A model generated the notes under the pieces. The model saw only the letters and a program-made list of their open reading frames with translations. It was not told the origin of the DNA and did not search any database. From Rhea pennata (taxonomy: Eukaryota > Chordata > Aves > Rheiformes > Rheidae), in the NCBI RefSeq assembly GCF_028389875.1, contig NC_084666.1, forward strand, positions 63,372,422 to 63,436,421: DNA of 64,000 nt, in the 5' to 3' direction. The number at the start of each line of letters is the position of its first letter. The first letter of the stretch is position 1. A program made the position numbers and the translations under genes. This document shows positions 1 through 12,800 of the stretch, piece after piece.

Positions 1-179
1 TTGAGCTTGGGTTTAGGATAGATACTGTGATGAACAGAAGCTTTTTGCAAAAAAATATAAACAGTCTATAAACCCTTATAAAACAGATGGAAAGAAAATA
101 CTGCATTCTGTTTAATTGTAGAAATTTTAGAAAATCAGGACCTGTTTTTATTACTGAAATGGAACAACTGCACACTCAC

Positions 180-581
180 CCCTGAAACCGCCTCCTCCTC
201 CACCTCTTCCTCCTCTGAATCCTCCTCCTCCACCTCTTCCTCCTCTGAATCCTCCTCTTCCTCCACCTCTTCCTCCTCCGAATCCTCCTAAACATAGGCA
301 AGAAATTACATTTTGAGGAGCCTATAAATTCTGTTATACATAACAAATTATTTTGTTAACACCTTCAGAAAGGACAAAAAAAATATTTTAATACAAAAAA
401 GGTTCACTGCTTCATCCTTATCCTCTAGTCCCCCTTAGATGGTCTCTTCTTGGGACTGTCTCCAGCATTTTAGGTATTGCACTGGCAATCCAATTTTATA
501 CCCAAAACGCTAAAGGGACTTCTTAAAACTCCAATGTAACTCATGAAAGTCAAAAAATTACTACAGCTCTTACATAAGAAA

Positions 582-617
<36 letters not shown>

Positions 618-3492
618 TTCTGCTCTCTGCACACAAAGGAGCAGGATAAGGAGAAGAGGGAAAGTCTGACACATAAGAAAGAATTAACTTCATTTTTAAC
701 CAAGGAGCATATCACAGATGATGTTCAAATAGCCAAGACAAAACAGATCTGGTGGGTCATTGATCCCTTCTTTCAACCAATACATTTCAAGTATTACGTC
801 CAAAATAGATTTTTTTATCACAAAAAGTTTGCTTAATAGTCACTAAGCTTTCTTAATCTCACTAATCCTATCTTGGATATAAATCGATGCACTCTCTTTC
901 CTACACTTCAGATCCATTATTCAACTAGCTACAGAAGCATAGCTCCCACATTGGAAAGATGTCCCTGACTCTTCCACTGAGATCAAACACAAGTACGTGT
1001 AACATTTTTCTTCACAATATAACTGTTCACGCAAGTACTTTACTATCTTTACAAAGAAATATTCTGCAGCTTTTATTCTTGGGATCTTACCTCCACCTCT
1101 ACCACCACCTCTTCCTCCTCCACGTCCACCACCACGTCCTCCTCTACCACCTCCTCTAGGAGGACCTTTTTCTCCAGGAGGCCTTGGCAAAAATCTCTGC
1201 AGGGGTAGCAGCTTTGCTGGATCAATGTAAAACTGTAGGAAGAGAGTTCCATTAAGTCCTGATACTCTCAGAGCCTAAGAGCACATTAGTATTTTTTGAT
1301 TCCTTTATAGACATCCACAATTCAGTCTTAACTCTTTATGTCTAATTGTCCACTGCAAAGAGCAACATAAACACAATGCAAAAAATGAAATTATTAAAAA
1401 TAGATAATGTTTCCATTCTACAATTTTCACTATTTTTTTTCCTCAACAAGAAGTAAAAACAGGGCAGATGAAAAAGTGAAAACGAAAAGTAAATGGATAA
1501 TAATGTTTTAAAAGGACAATTAGCTTTTAATGTCAATAAAAACTATTTATAAAGTTGCGTTTTATCTGATAACATACTGTGAAGTTCTGCTATTAAGACT
1601 GCCTCACCTTTTGCAATTTTTTAAATGAAGAGGCTTTCATATTCTCAGATAGTTTCACTGAAAAATACTATTATTTTCTTTAAGGAACGTATCATGAATG
1701 AAGTATTAGAAATAGTGGGTTTGATTATTATGTAAAAGAAACATTCAGAGAATTTCTAGTTTAGTAGTCTATAAATGAAGGTAAATAGCATCACTACAAA
1801 TGAAAAATTATAACTGAAAGATCAGGAGAAATTATTGCTAATTTTTCTGAGAGTTTTTCCACAGATACAAATACTATATTTTGTAGAAAAATCACTTTCT
1901 CCTTCTCTTGTATTAAGGCATAATAGAAGAATATAATAGAAGAATGGGCAAGAGTATTTAAAATCAACTGCGAAGAGACAAATTGCCAGGGTAAATAACT
2001 ATCTCTTGAAGCCCCAGGATGACCTTGGTATTTCCCCAGAACAATCTGGAGGAAACTCCATGTTGCAGGGGCTCTGCCAGCATATGTGTTGGGTGACACA
2101 ACTGCCTGGCTGTGGAAAGAGATGAATCAGCAGAAACTCCGAGCCCCAGCAGCATGCACAGTCAACAGTCAAGTGGCAGAGAGTCTTCATCACTCCACAT
2201 GCAACCTTGTACCTCCTGTAGCTCTCCAGTGTGACGCTGGTATATGGCTTTCAAAAAAGGTTGGCCAACTCATCTTAATAAATCTCAAGATTAAAATGGG
2301 AAAGCAAGGAGCTGCAAAACCCACTCAAGTCCCTTCTTATCTCTAAATCTGCTACAGTAGAGGAGAAGGGGGTGTGTGTGGGGGAGAGTTCCTGGAATTC
2401 AAATAATTCTGATACAAATTCACTTTTTGTGAGCTAACATATTCAGATCACAACAGTGAATTAGACCTGCACATTTTACTTTACATTTAAAATAGGATAG
2501 GAGAATGCACAGAGCTGGTTACCAGTGTTCGACAACAAGGACTAAAGTCTTACTGCCACACTAGAGATTTACTTCGCTAGCTGTCTCACTCCTCCTCTTT
2601 TGTCTGGAATTCTGTCAATCCAGCAATAACAACAGAAGGGACTCATCGACTTTAACCCACCCATCTTCCTTCACTAGCATCACTATCTTCACAATTGCTT
2701 TAAGAAATAAGTTGGACCATAAGCAAGTTCCCCTAAAGCACAGAAAACCCTCTCCCTTGGGCCAATCCTGTTACGAGGTTATTAACCTAAAACAAGAGAA
2801 ATTTAGGTAGCCAAAAAAGTAACGTCTTCAACCACCAGACTCAGAAGACACCTGCCATTATCTTATGTAGTTATACACTTAGCTGACAGCAAATCTCTGC
2901 CTGACCCATGATACTCACGCTTTGTCATATCATGAATGTTTTAAGACACACACCTCATCAGAATGAGACATCTACTGACATGTGCAGTTACATCTACGAC
3001 TATTTACATTTAATTCTAGCCAAGTCTTAAATTATTTGCAAATTTTGGAGCAGCCTTAAAAATACAAATATCACATAGCACACATGCTTTTGAAGGATAC
3101 AAAATCTCTTAGCTGTCCGAAGATTTCATCTACTTTGCCAATCTGCTCCTTATTATCCAAGTACACTGGTGCATTGAAGTACGGAACTCTGTTTTCTTCT
3201 GTTTTACATTTACAAACAATGTCATCTTCGCACGGATGCATGAACTCTCCCAATACTGAAATAAAGAAGAAATACTAAAGATCTGAAACAGTCATTCTAG
3301 ATTAAATACAGTCTCTTCAAATAACTTACAGACTACCCTTTCTGGAGGGCCCTGGTCATATCCGCCTCTGTTGAAGCCTCCGCGTCCACTACCTCCCCGT
3401 CCAAAGCCACCTCGTCCACGATTAAAGCCACCTCTGTCACCACCTCCCCCACGATTGAAGCCACCTCCTCTTCCTCTTCCACGGAAAGTCAT
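180..3492 (-). CDS. GAR1: GAR1, H/ACA ribonucleoprotein subunit 1 (3' end off window)
   Basis: GAR1 is a core protein of H/ACA snoRNPs, which pseudouridylate rRNA and snRNA in the nucleolus and Cajal bodies, and of telomerase RNP. Coding exons read on the minus strand: 3492-3330, 3255-3101, 1667-1608, 1232-1091, 287-180 (628 nt, about 209 residues). All introns are GT-AG with matching phases. The protein has an N-terminal RGG-rich stretch (residues 1-50), a central GAR1 fold ([46 protein letters not shown]) and a C-terminal RGG tail. The last visible exon ends in a good donor (GGG/GTGAGT), and the short terminal exon is not found before position 1. An acceptor 13 bases before the ATG (exon start about 3505) implies a non-coding first exon in the CpG island upstream. 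It diverges from CFI. The family match is clear; only the missing 3' end is unseen. Confidence 0.97.
191..283 (-). repeat. Coding minisatellite in the GAR1 RGG tail
   Basis: Two identical 30-base units (191-220 and 221-250) are followed by a diverged 33-base unit (251-283). On the minus strand each 30-base unit encodes the ten residues [10 protein letters not shown]; the third encodes an FGGG/RGG variant. Unit lengths are multiples of three, so copy-number change keeps the frame. Identity at the DNA level suggests recent duplication or gene-conversion-like homogenisation. Confidence 0.85.
584..612. repeat. Poly-T tract (T29) in a GAR1 intron
   Basis: Uninterrupted run of about 29 T in the intron between GAR1 coding exons at 1091 and 287. 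On the GAR1 strand this is poly-A. No retroposon body was recognised beside it. Confidence 0.9.
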
Positions 3493-3859
3493 TCTCTATT
3501 ATCTCCTAAATTGAGGAAAGAAAATGAGTTAAGAAATAAAAGATATTTCATGTTTGATTTGTTGTACAAATAAAGGTCTCTAGACAGCATTGGTTGCAAA
3601 TTTAATGGTTAGGTACTTCACTCATTACTAGAAACATGCAGTCATACAGAAACCAAGTTTCCAGCTAAAATGTTGTCTATTGTTAATGACTACCCATGAG
3701 ACTAGCAATAACACCATGTTTTTTATTCATATTCCTCAGAATTGAACGTGGTACTGTCCATTCCCGTAAGAGGGCCACACGGCACATCCCAGCCCCGACT
3801 CCATAAAGAAGCGCCACAAAACGAACACATACGCAGTACACACTCATGTAACTCCTTTC

Positions 3860-4520
3860 CTAGGCACCTTCCAGGGTGCCGAAGCGCGCCCTCCCTCGCG
3901 ATACCCGCCTCCAAGGCCCCCGGCGCAGCCCCCCGCCTTCGCAGCCGGCTCAGGGGCCGCTCCGCGGTCCGCTGGTTGCCCCGGCCCCTCAAAGCACCCG
4001 TGTCACGGCCCGAGAGGCGCGGGCGCGGCGCATGTCAGCCCGCAGCCCTCACGCCAACGGCCCCAACTGTCAGTAACGGCTGCGCACCCCGCACGCGCCC
4101 CCACTCACGCGCCGAGCCAGTTCTTCTCTCCCGCCCCCCCGCACGTGGCGCACCCCGCACGCGCGCGCGCGCCGCCGGCCGCCCGCGTCACCAAAGCGCG
4201 CCGCCGTCGCGCGCATGCCCAACGGTCACCTCCGCCGGCCGGAAAAGTGAACCGTTAAGGAGAAACGCCAAGCGCCAACCGATACTGTCGCAAAAGCCCC
4301 GCGGGCCGGGAGCGCGCGCTGCTGCGACGGCGAGGGAGCGCGCCGGGAGGCGCGAACGGCAGCTGGGAGGGGCGCGGCCCGCGGGGGGGGGGGGGGGCGG
4401 CGGGCGGCGGTTGGCGCTGCCTGCTCGCGGGCCGCGCCGCGAAGGACTTTGCTCCGCAGCCACCCTGCGCTGTAGTTGCGGAAACAACTGCGTTTTTACG
4501 CCGTGTTTCGGTGATCTCAG
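3860..4520 (-). promoter_or_regulatory. CpG island, presumed GAR1 promoter and first exon
   Basis: Abrupt rise in G+C with dense CpG upstream of the GAR1 coding start, including CG-dinucleotide-rich stretches near 4160-4210 and a 15-base G run at 4383-4397. CpG islands of this kind mark housekeeping promoters. The transcription start and the donor of the non-coding first exon cannot be fixed from sequence alone. Long open frames here on both strands are a by-product of the base composition. Confidence 0.75.
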
Positions 4521-6330
4521 CAGAGGGTAAACCCCCGAACCCGCAGCGATGCAAAAGGAGTGTCAAAACAAGCTGAAAGACTACCCTCAGAGCGAGAGCC
4601 AAGCTGTTAGACGTGTTGAAACAGATGTGTGCGAAACGTGCGTTTTGTCAGATACGTGTAGGGGCGTAATTCTTTCCACGGAGCTGGGGGAGTGTCTCCT
4701 CCCCTCTTTGTACTTGGCTGCACAGTCGTCCTCACGCAGCACAGTAAGCTCTGCATCATGTTTTACAGTGCTAAAAGATGCCATTTACACGCCTAGGAGC
4801 CACTAGGTTAAACATCTAACCGTGCTATCAGCTGAATCTCAACCCAGATGCAATTGCTATTGTCTTGAAATAATCCCGGACCTTGGCTGGGATTGACGGT
4901 AATAGAGTAATCTTAAATGCTGGAAGAGTCAAGAGATTAAGTGAATGCTGCTTAAATTTTCATCTCTCCAGTACTGTAAAAACTCTGCTGGAAAGCACTG
5001 ACTTCCTAAATGCCATCGAACAGATGTAATGGCCTAGGCTAGCTTAAAAAAGGAGCAGCCATGCTTCATTCTGTTTTCGTACTTACTTCAGCTTATCTCA
5101 CAGGTGCAGTCACTCATTTCCTAGGCCACGGGGAATTCAGCGTGCGGGGCACCACTACACCAGTCTTTTTGGGAAAGAAGATCTCCCCACACACTCAAAG
5201 AGCAGCCTGCTGCAATGCAAGCCAGGTGCATGGGAAGCACAGTCACAGGCAGGCGACTGATTGCAACGTTCAAGGAGAAATCTGAGAGGCAATCTTTTTT
5301 GGAAGGCCAGGGAAGCATTTATCAGCTCTTCAGAGTACCTCTGTTTGGACCTAGTGTCCAAAACGAACAGCCAGGTACCCATAGTCCAAGTCACAAGTAG
5401 ACACATAGCTAAGAAGGGCTTCAGGTGATGGAGTGACCCCAGACTGCACACAGAATTATTCTTCCCTAAGGAAAACAGGCATCTCACAAATCTTCTCTGA
5501 TGAGTCTCAAAGATCTCAGTGTAGAAACTAATGAGCCCACCTTTTAAGGGGAAAAGTATACATTTTGACAATGTATGACAAGAAAGTAATTAGTAACAAG
5601 AAAAAATTACAAAAATGAAAACACAACTGAACACAAAATGGAGCTGTGACAACTCATAGCAATACGTGACTTCAACATTAGAGAACGGTGGGGTCACAGA
5701 GGCAATGGAAAGCGGTGGCGTGGAGACTATGCACTACATACGTGGGGAGAGCTTTCTTTGTCATGGGTACAATTTGCATCTGATGCAGGCAGTGTTTAAC
5801 AGTCCCACTTCTGTGCCTGTAAATTATTTGCTCGATGCCCTGGAGCCCTTTTTCACTTTCTTGTGACCACATCTCATTACCTCCCGTTCGTTTCCTCTGT
5901 TTGTAGCAGGTGCATATGGCGATGAACATTATCCCAAGCACTGTATGATCAGTGGCTTCAGCAGCCTCATATTCCAGTCTTCTCCTGACTGACCTGTCTC
6001 AAATGATCAGGCCTTTTTGTCTTAATGTTATTGTGTGGCACTGAGCTCCAAAAAAACTGGGAGGGCAGAGGGAGTATTAGTGTCTTAACAGGAAAGAGGT
6101 AGGACCCTCTTCCCTGCAAACTGCCTACCTGGGAGAAAATCCCGTTACCACCTTGTAGCCTGTACTGTAATTTGTGGAGGGTTTTGGTTCTACTGTTTTC
6201 AATTAATGTTTTCCTGGAAATTGACTTTCAAAAGAATACTTCAGCCATTTGTCAAATACTTGAGCAATTTTCTATAAAAATCTTGTGCTATGAGCCGGTA
6301 ATTTAGCTGACTATATACAGTACATGCATA
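4521..6330. other. Intergenic spacer between GAR1 and CFI, no gene recognised
   Basis: Unique-looking sequence of ordinary composition between the GAR1 CpG island and the pyrimidine tract upstream of CFI. Short open frames on both strands have no family resemblance that I recognise and no convincing splice context. Confidence 0.6.
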
Positions 6331-6420
6331 TTTGTCTTTCTTTCTTTTTTCTTTTCTTTCTTTCCTTTTCTTTCATTTCCTTTTTCTTTCTTTTTCTTTC
6401 TCTTTCTCTCTCCCCCTCCC
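6331..6420. repeat. Polypyrimidine (CTTT)n microsatellite upstream of CFI
   Basis: About 90 bases of almost pure C/T on the plus strand, mostly TTTC-like units grading into CT and C-rich units, followed by an AT-rich purine/pyrimidine alternation near 6424-6450. It lies about 430 bases before the CFI start codon. Such mirror-like polypurine/polypyrimidine tracts can adopt triplex DNA, but nothing here shows that it does. Confidence 0.85.
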
Positions 6421-6755
6421 TCCATATATATGGAGATATATATGTATGTCTGTTGTGTAAAAACACATTTATCTTCAACAGTAATTCATCTGATAAAGAT
6501 GAATGCCTACAAATAAGAGAACCAGCCTGATGATTCCATCAGTCTCCTCTGGCAAAGGAAAGGAAAAGTGTATTCTTATAAGTTTTTCATTTTAATCATT
6601 TACTTTAAAGCCTTTACTTTTGTTATCTCTTCTTGTAGTTACAGTAAAACCAGTTGGATTGAAGCAGGATCCCTCTGGAGAGATCAGATTTATCAGCTAA
6701 TAGTTGAGGCTCCTGCACTTTATTTCTAAATACACTTTAAAGTATTTTACTAATG

Positions 6756-6768
6756 GTTAAAAATTAAA
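6756..6768 (+). promoter_or_regulatory. HNF1-like motif 77 bases before the CFI start codon
   Basis: The sequence GTTAAAAATTAAA matches 11 of 13 positions of the HNF1 consensus GTTAATNATTAAC. CFI is made mainly in liver, where HNF1 factors act, so the position is sensible, but the transcription start is unknown and the site could lie in the 5' UTR. The region is AT-rich, so a chance match is quite possible. Confidence 0.3.
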
Positions 6769-6844
6769 CAGAAATCAAACAATTGACATTCAAAAGAATC
6801 CTAGCTGGAGGAGAGTTTTCTATGAGGGGAGATAAAACTTCATC

Positions 6845-9800
6845 ATGAGAGTGGTTCCAGTTTTCTTGGTTTTCTTGTTTCTCTTTTATTTTTGTGGAGC
6901 AGAGGTAAGAATTTATTTTATTGTAGTATCATAAATGTATTTTTAAGAGAGTAAAAATGTTTACTTTTCTAAAAGTAAAAACTTTTTTTTAAGTTTCCTT
7001 TCATAGTATTAATCTATTTGTTTTATGTTTCATAATATCAATTCTATCTGGGATTTATATTAGCTGGATTCTGGAAAAGAATTTAATTATGATCCTAAGT
7101 GCAATTTACAAGCAGAGTTGACCAGAAAAAGGTGCAGCAGTTTGCCCTATCCCACTTTTTTGAGAAAGGAGATTATGGTCTTAACTTCTAACATGGCAAC
7201 AGGTCATAATGCCTGAAGTTTTGCTCTGGAATTTCTTCTGGCAGTGTCCCAGAAAGTCCGTATGGGCTCAGGTTTCATCATAACCTGAGTCTTTTAGCAA
7301 AACCCTTACATAAAAATCAGCAACTTTGCTTTGGACTAAAAACTACCCCAACAATATTCCCACTAACTTCACTAGGGACAAGATTTCTTTGAAAGAACTT
7401 TAAACTTTAGCTCTATTGACTGTGGAAACAGTCAAAGTTTAAAAAAAATCACATTTGAAGACTAATTTTTCCCTTATTTTTTATGCAATATCCATCTATA
7501 TATTTTTCATATTTCAACTTTGTTCCTACCTACAGTTCTTATAAACATAAGCATTCAGCCAGCAGTGAAGCCTCTGGAGAGCTGTATGAACATAGATATA
7601 GAGCCACTCACCTGGAGATGGTTGGTTGGAGGGTCAGAATCAGCCCTTGCAGTCCGGTAGTGACCAGCAATCACATTGTAAATCCACTATTGTGCAAGGA
7701 AAACAGATGATCAGGACATTTCATTTGCAAATTTCTTGAACATAACTTACAAATACTTGTTGCTTTAGCAGGCTTTACAATGGAACAAATGATAAATTTT
7801 ACATTATTTTATTCGCTTCCAGGTAGTTCGTTAATATTTACAGGTGATATTTGAACTCAAGGCTAATTAGGCCAATAAAAACATCTCAGAAAAAAGCATC
7901 AAGTTGCTACCTCTTTTATTTTCCTAGTGTTTAACTCCTATTATGAACTTTGCTAACAATCCCATTGCTGTTGTATGTTAAACCACTGGCTTAAAATGTT
8001 TATGATCTGCTGTGCACTCCAGCTTTGTTTGAACAAAAGTGCAATGTTTGCAGGAGACCAGCAAGAGTGAAAATCACACCAGGTGAATGATCCAGAAAGA
8101 AAAAGACTCCCATAAAAACTGAGAAAGACAAGGTGGCCATAGACAAGGGAACAGACACCATAAATGAAATTTAATACTTCTATGCATGTAAATAGGAAAA
8201 GGCTTGTGAGAAAACATATTGTTGAAGAGAGGGATTTGCAGAACTTTTAGTAGCTGTTGTAATTCCTAGTCTTACTTGATTTTTTTTTTAATTTTGTGCC
8301 TTGCAGAATGAGGCATCTAATGCTGAAAAAAAACAGGTTGAGCCTGTCCAGCCAGCTGAGCAAGAAAATTACTTGATAGAAGAATGTTTAAGTAACCAAT
8401 ACACACACAAGTCCTGTAAGAAAGTTTTTTGTAACCCATGGGAACGATGTGTGGAGGGAAAATGCCTTTGTAAACTTCCATACCAGTGCCCAAAGAATGG
8501 CACTTCAGTTTGTTCTACCAATGGAAAGCGGTTCCAAACTTACTGTCAGCTAAAGAGCTATGAATGTCAGCATCCTGCAGCAAGGTTTCTGAACAAGGGA
8601 AACTGCGTGTCTGGAGGTATTAATATCTCCTTTTCCAAAATATATCAGTCATTCATTTGCGTCAAAGTAGATACTCTACTACTTGCAGCTCAGAAAGCCT
8701 CTTCATTTCCTTGCAGTAGTAAAAACATAAACTAGAAAATAAGAAACCACCGAAAATGGGCAGTATTTATTGTTTTTCATAAAACTAAAGTGATTGTCAG
8801 GCCCAGCTACCCACTCACAGTTCTGCTGCTTGTATCCTGCTCAAACTATGCGGTGGAAATGGAGGAAAGGGAATGAGGAAAAAGAGAGCCAGGGTCTCCA
8901 TCAGGATGTTAAATGAGGTGGGAGGCACAGAAGGAGGGGACCTGCTGAGACTGGTAGCAGAGAGGGTTTTATTCTTAGGGACAGATACCTCACAGGAGAA
9001 GGCATTCAAGCAATGGAGTGAAAGGCTGCTGAGGTGTGTCTGGGAGTGCATGGGGAGAAGGTAAGCCATGTTCACCTCAAGAGTGAATTTCATCAAAACA
9101 CAGCTATTGCTCTGCAAACCAGACAGGTTTGTATGCTGCCCAGGCAAGTGCTTGTCTCCTGCTTCTCAGGCTGCATCAAGCTGCTGCTCTGAGCGTTGTC
9201 AGCTCAGCCTTCACCTGCCCCTCCCTCCTCTAGGAAGGTGCCTGAGTAGGTGGAGAAATGGCTCCTGCTAAATAGGACAGTGACATCTTAGCAGAAGCAG
9301 CTGCTGTCCCAAGCCATCTTCCAGCCTCAGCCCCACCTCGACGGTTGGCAGGGCCCAGGACTCTCCTGCCTCCGCTGTTCCAGCATCATCCCTCCCTTCT
9401 ACCTTTCCCCACAGAAGCAGCAGCGCAGCCCATCAGCTTCAGGGTGGTAAAATTCAACTTACCTGTACTGCTGAGAAGCACCTGAGAAGGACCTGAGAAG
9501 GACCTCAGTGTGATCCTTAGGCACTCCCTACTTGGCTTCACTAAGTTAAGGGGGGAGCTGAATCCACTTAAAAAGCTGAGGGTTTGCTACAAAGTTAATA
9601 GATGCAGGATCTGGCCATCACTTGACATGTTGCTGACTGGTTATCAAGAGTCCTATAATGAAACTCATGATACTAAGAAGCAACCTTTTCTCTGCAGACC
9701 TCCAGGTACTTTTATGAGGTAGGAACCATTATCCTCAACTGTTCTGGAACTGGCATATTTTGAGAAAGTGACAGCCTCAAAGTCACAAAGTCAGTCACCA

Positions 9801-12800
9801 GAAGAATCAGGAAAGTTACCTAAAGCTTCTGTTTTCCAGTCTATTGTTCTTTCCATATGAACTTCTGCTGTCTACAGGAGATGAAATTATGTCTGCTTTA
9901 TTTCTGTGCTGGTTTTCGACTACTATATAAGATTTTATTTGGTGCTTTTTTGGATTTTTCTTCCTTTTTCTTTCTTTCTTTTTTTTTTTTTAAGAAATAT
10001 TTGAAATCTCTTTGGGCCATGGAGATTCAAGTTTGCTTCGAGTAAAACCTGTGAATCACGAGGAGCACTTTTTTGTATGTGATAGTGCATGGACTATGAA
10101 TGAAGCAAATGTGGCCTGCAGGCACCTTGGCTTTGAGCTGTAAGTTTGGGGAATTTATCTCTGGATAATGGCAATGGGTCTAAAAAAGTACTGATGCTTA
10201 TGTGAGGGTCAGTTATTGTCAGCCAACAATTAATAAGACAGAACACTCACGAACAATGTATCAGCTATAATACTCTGATAAAGCTCCTTAAGTTAACATT
10301 TGAGAGTGAAAGACAAAATGTAGTTTTCTATTCTATTATGAATAACTTCTATTCAAAACATAATTATTTTTAATTTAAAATAAAACCAAAGACTGATGCA
10401 CATGTTTTCTGTCAGCTTAGTGTAAGGGAATATGCATAGACACACCATCACCGAGTAATCCTGAGAAATGCATTGTACTCAGAAGTTCCTTACTCTGGCT
10501 GACTATAGGGCACAGCTTTGCCGTGCAGCTTACACCAGCCAGACTAACAAGAATAAGAACAAGGTTTTCTGCATACCTTGCCCCTGCTGCCATTGCTTGC
10601 TTTGCCAACCAGAAACAGCTGAAGCCGCACAGAGCTTGTTCTTCATCTTCTGACCACACTGATGATCTCAGTTATGTACTCAGCTCATCATAACAAGTTC
10701 ATTTTATATCCTGTAAATAATAATTTTACAAATAAACCACTAATTTAACTTGGCACGTAGGAATGACTCCCCAACCCAACCTGAAGACTAACGCTATCTT
10801 GCACTGCCCTAAATTGTTCCCTTTGGATGAGAAATATTCCTCAGTCTTGATCTGTATCTCCTTAGATAGCAGACAAGGGTTTGCCCCGAGACAGAACATT
10901 CAGTCCTCGAGTCCCATTGTAAGCCCCTGTAGTTACTTATTTACTCAATTCGTATTTAGTTAGGATAAGAACACACACACACACACACATGCTTTAACAG
11001 GATATCATCCAGGTGAAAACACAGCTACAAGGGAGATAGTGTTTATTAAATCTCAATCTTGCAGCTGCCTGAGTTTCCTCAGCATGCATCGGGTATATAT
11101 ACCAAGGGTATTCAACCTCATGCAAGATGGTTTCCAAATGATGGCTCATCTGTGTCTGTACAGAGACAGGGCTGACAAATTTTTCTATATAAGCAGACTT
11201 TTCTATCATGATACACAGTGACTTTGGCAGAGCTACATAGAAATACATGGCCAGTCCTATGCAGCAATTTGCAAAAACTTCCACTTCCAAAGTACAAGAA
11301 TCTCCTACTCATCCCTGTACCATTCTATATGAAGTCTCTATTTTTTCTTAGCCACGATCAAAATTCTTTATCCTTACATTGGAGAAAATCACATAACATC
11401 TAAACAATAAAAGCAGCACACAATCCATTCTGAAATTATGTAAATTGATATTATTATTTGTGTTTTCACAGAGGTGCTAAATATTACCAGTCCAATTCCA
11501 ACATTGCAAAATCTGCCTTAAATTCATCACAGTGTCTTCAAATAACTTGCAGAGGCCTAGAGGCAAATCTTGCTGAATGTCATATAATGGAGAAATCAAA
11601 AAAGCATAATGAGGGATTTGTTAGTCTCCAGTGCCATGATGATGTCAGAGGTTAGTAGTTTTTTCTTTGTAAAGATCTATCACGAGTTCTTCATTTTAGG
11701 TTTATTTTAAATACATGTAATATATGACTTGGCCTGCTGAAGTCCCAGCCACAGCAAACTTGCATTGAAACCTTTTGATATTTTTAATAATCTTTCTCAA
11801 TCTTTAAGATAATTTTCAGTCTTGAATTTATTCAAAATTGGCAAGTAATTCATTGTTGGTGCTAAAATATTTTGACAGCTATTTCCCTCTTGTGGTTCTG
11901 TTTGTTCCCCCTTCCATTCCAAGGGTAGCAAGGTATATTGCATCCTGCAAGTCACATCTCTCCCAGGTTAGCTGGCAAGGAGATAGGTGACAACCTCCTA
12001 CTCATTGCTTTGTCTAGGAGGAAGATGCACTTAAGACACTAGTATCGCTGCAGCCAGACAAGTGTGGCTATCAGTAAAGTGCCAGCATGATCTGAGGAGT
12101 TTTGGGCCTCCTCAGTTTATCACTGATATAAGAGAAATCACGTCTTTGTTTCACCTTCTAACAGCTCTCTATTCTCTACAGTGGGTATTCTGTGACTTCA
12201 ATAGCATCAGTAGGAGATGTTGCCAATTAGGAAAGTTATGAACCATCTCACAAAAGCCAAAATTTATGGCCTCTTGGTGAGATCCATCCATCATCTTAAT
12301 CACATGAATCACTCAGCAGTGGGTTTGAAGCAATCATTTCTAATTTAGTCATTGTCTATAAGAAATGAAGTTACCTTTTTCCAGATTACTGGAAGTTTGT
12401 TGAAGAAAATAAGTGGTCACATTGAAAGTCTAATGAAGAAACAATTAAAACAATAAAAAGATTACTGCTTACTTTACTGAGTCCTAAAATGCCTAGGGGC
12501 CGAACTGTTTAAAGAATAAAATGAGTAAGAGAAATATTTTCCTTGGGTAGTTGTGAACACACAGACAAATGTCTGTACACTAACTTTGTTTTCATCCGCT
12601 GCACAGACTGTTCAGCGGATGAGTTCCACTGTGTCAATAACAAGTGCATTTCTTTAAGTAACACCTGTGATGGAATCAATGACTGCGGAGACCTAAGTGA
12701 TGAACTATGCTGTAAAGGTAATATTTATTTTCTAGGCTGTTTGAAAATCAGTCGGAAAACCATTCCCAAAGAATCCTAACGGTGATGCAAACAGACTCTT

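Noticed and set aside
3742-4530. 262-codon open frame on the plus strand across the GAR1 CpG island
   Set aside because: High G+C removes stop codons by chance; the product is Arg/Pro/Ala-rich with no recognisable domain, and overlapping frames on the other strand are equally open.
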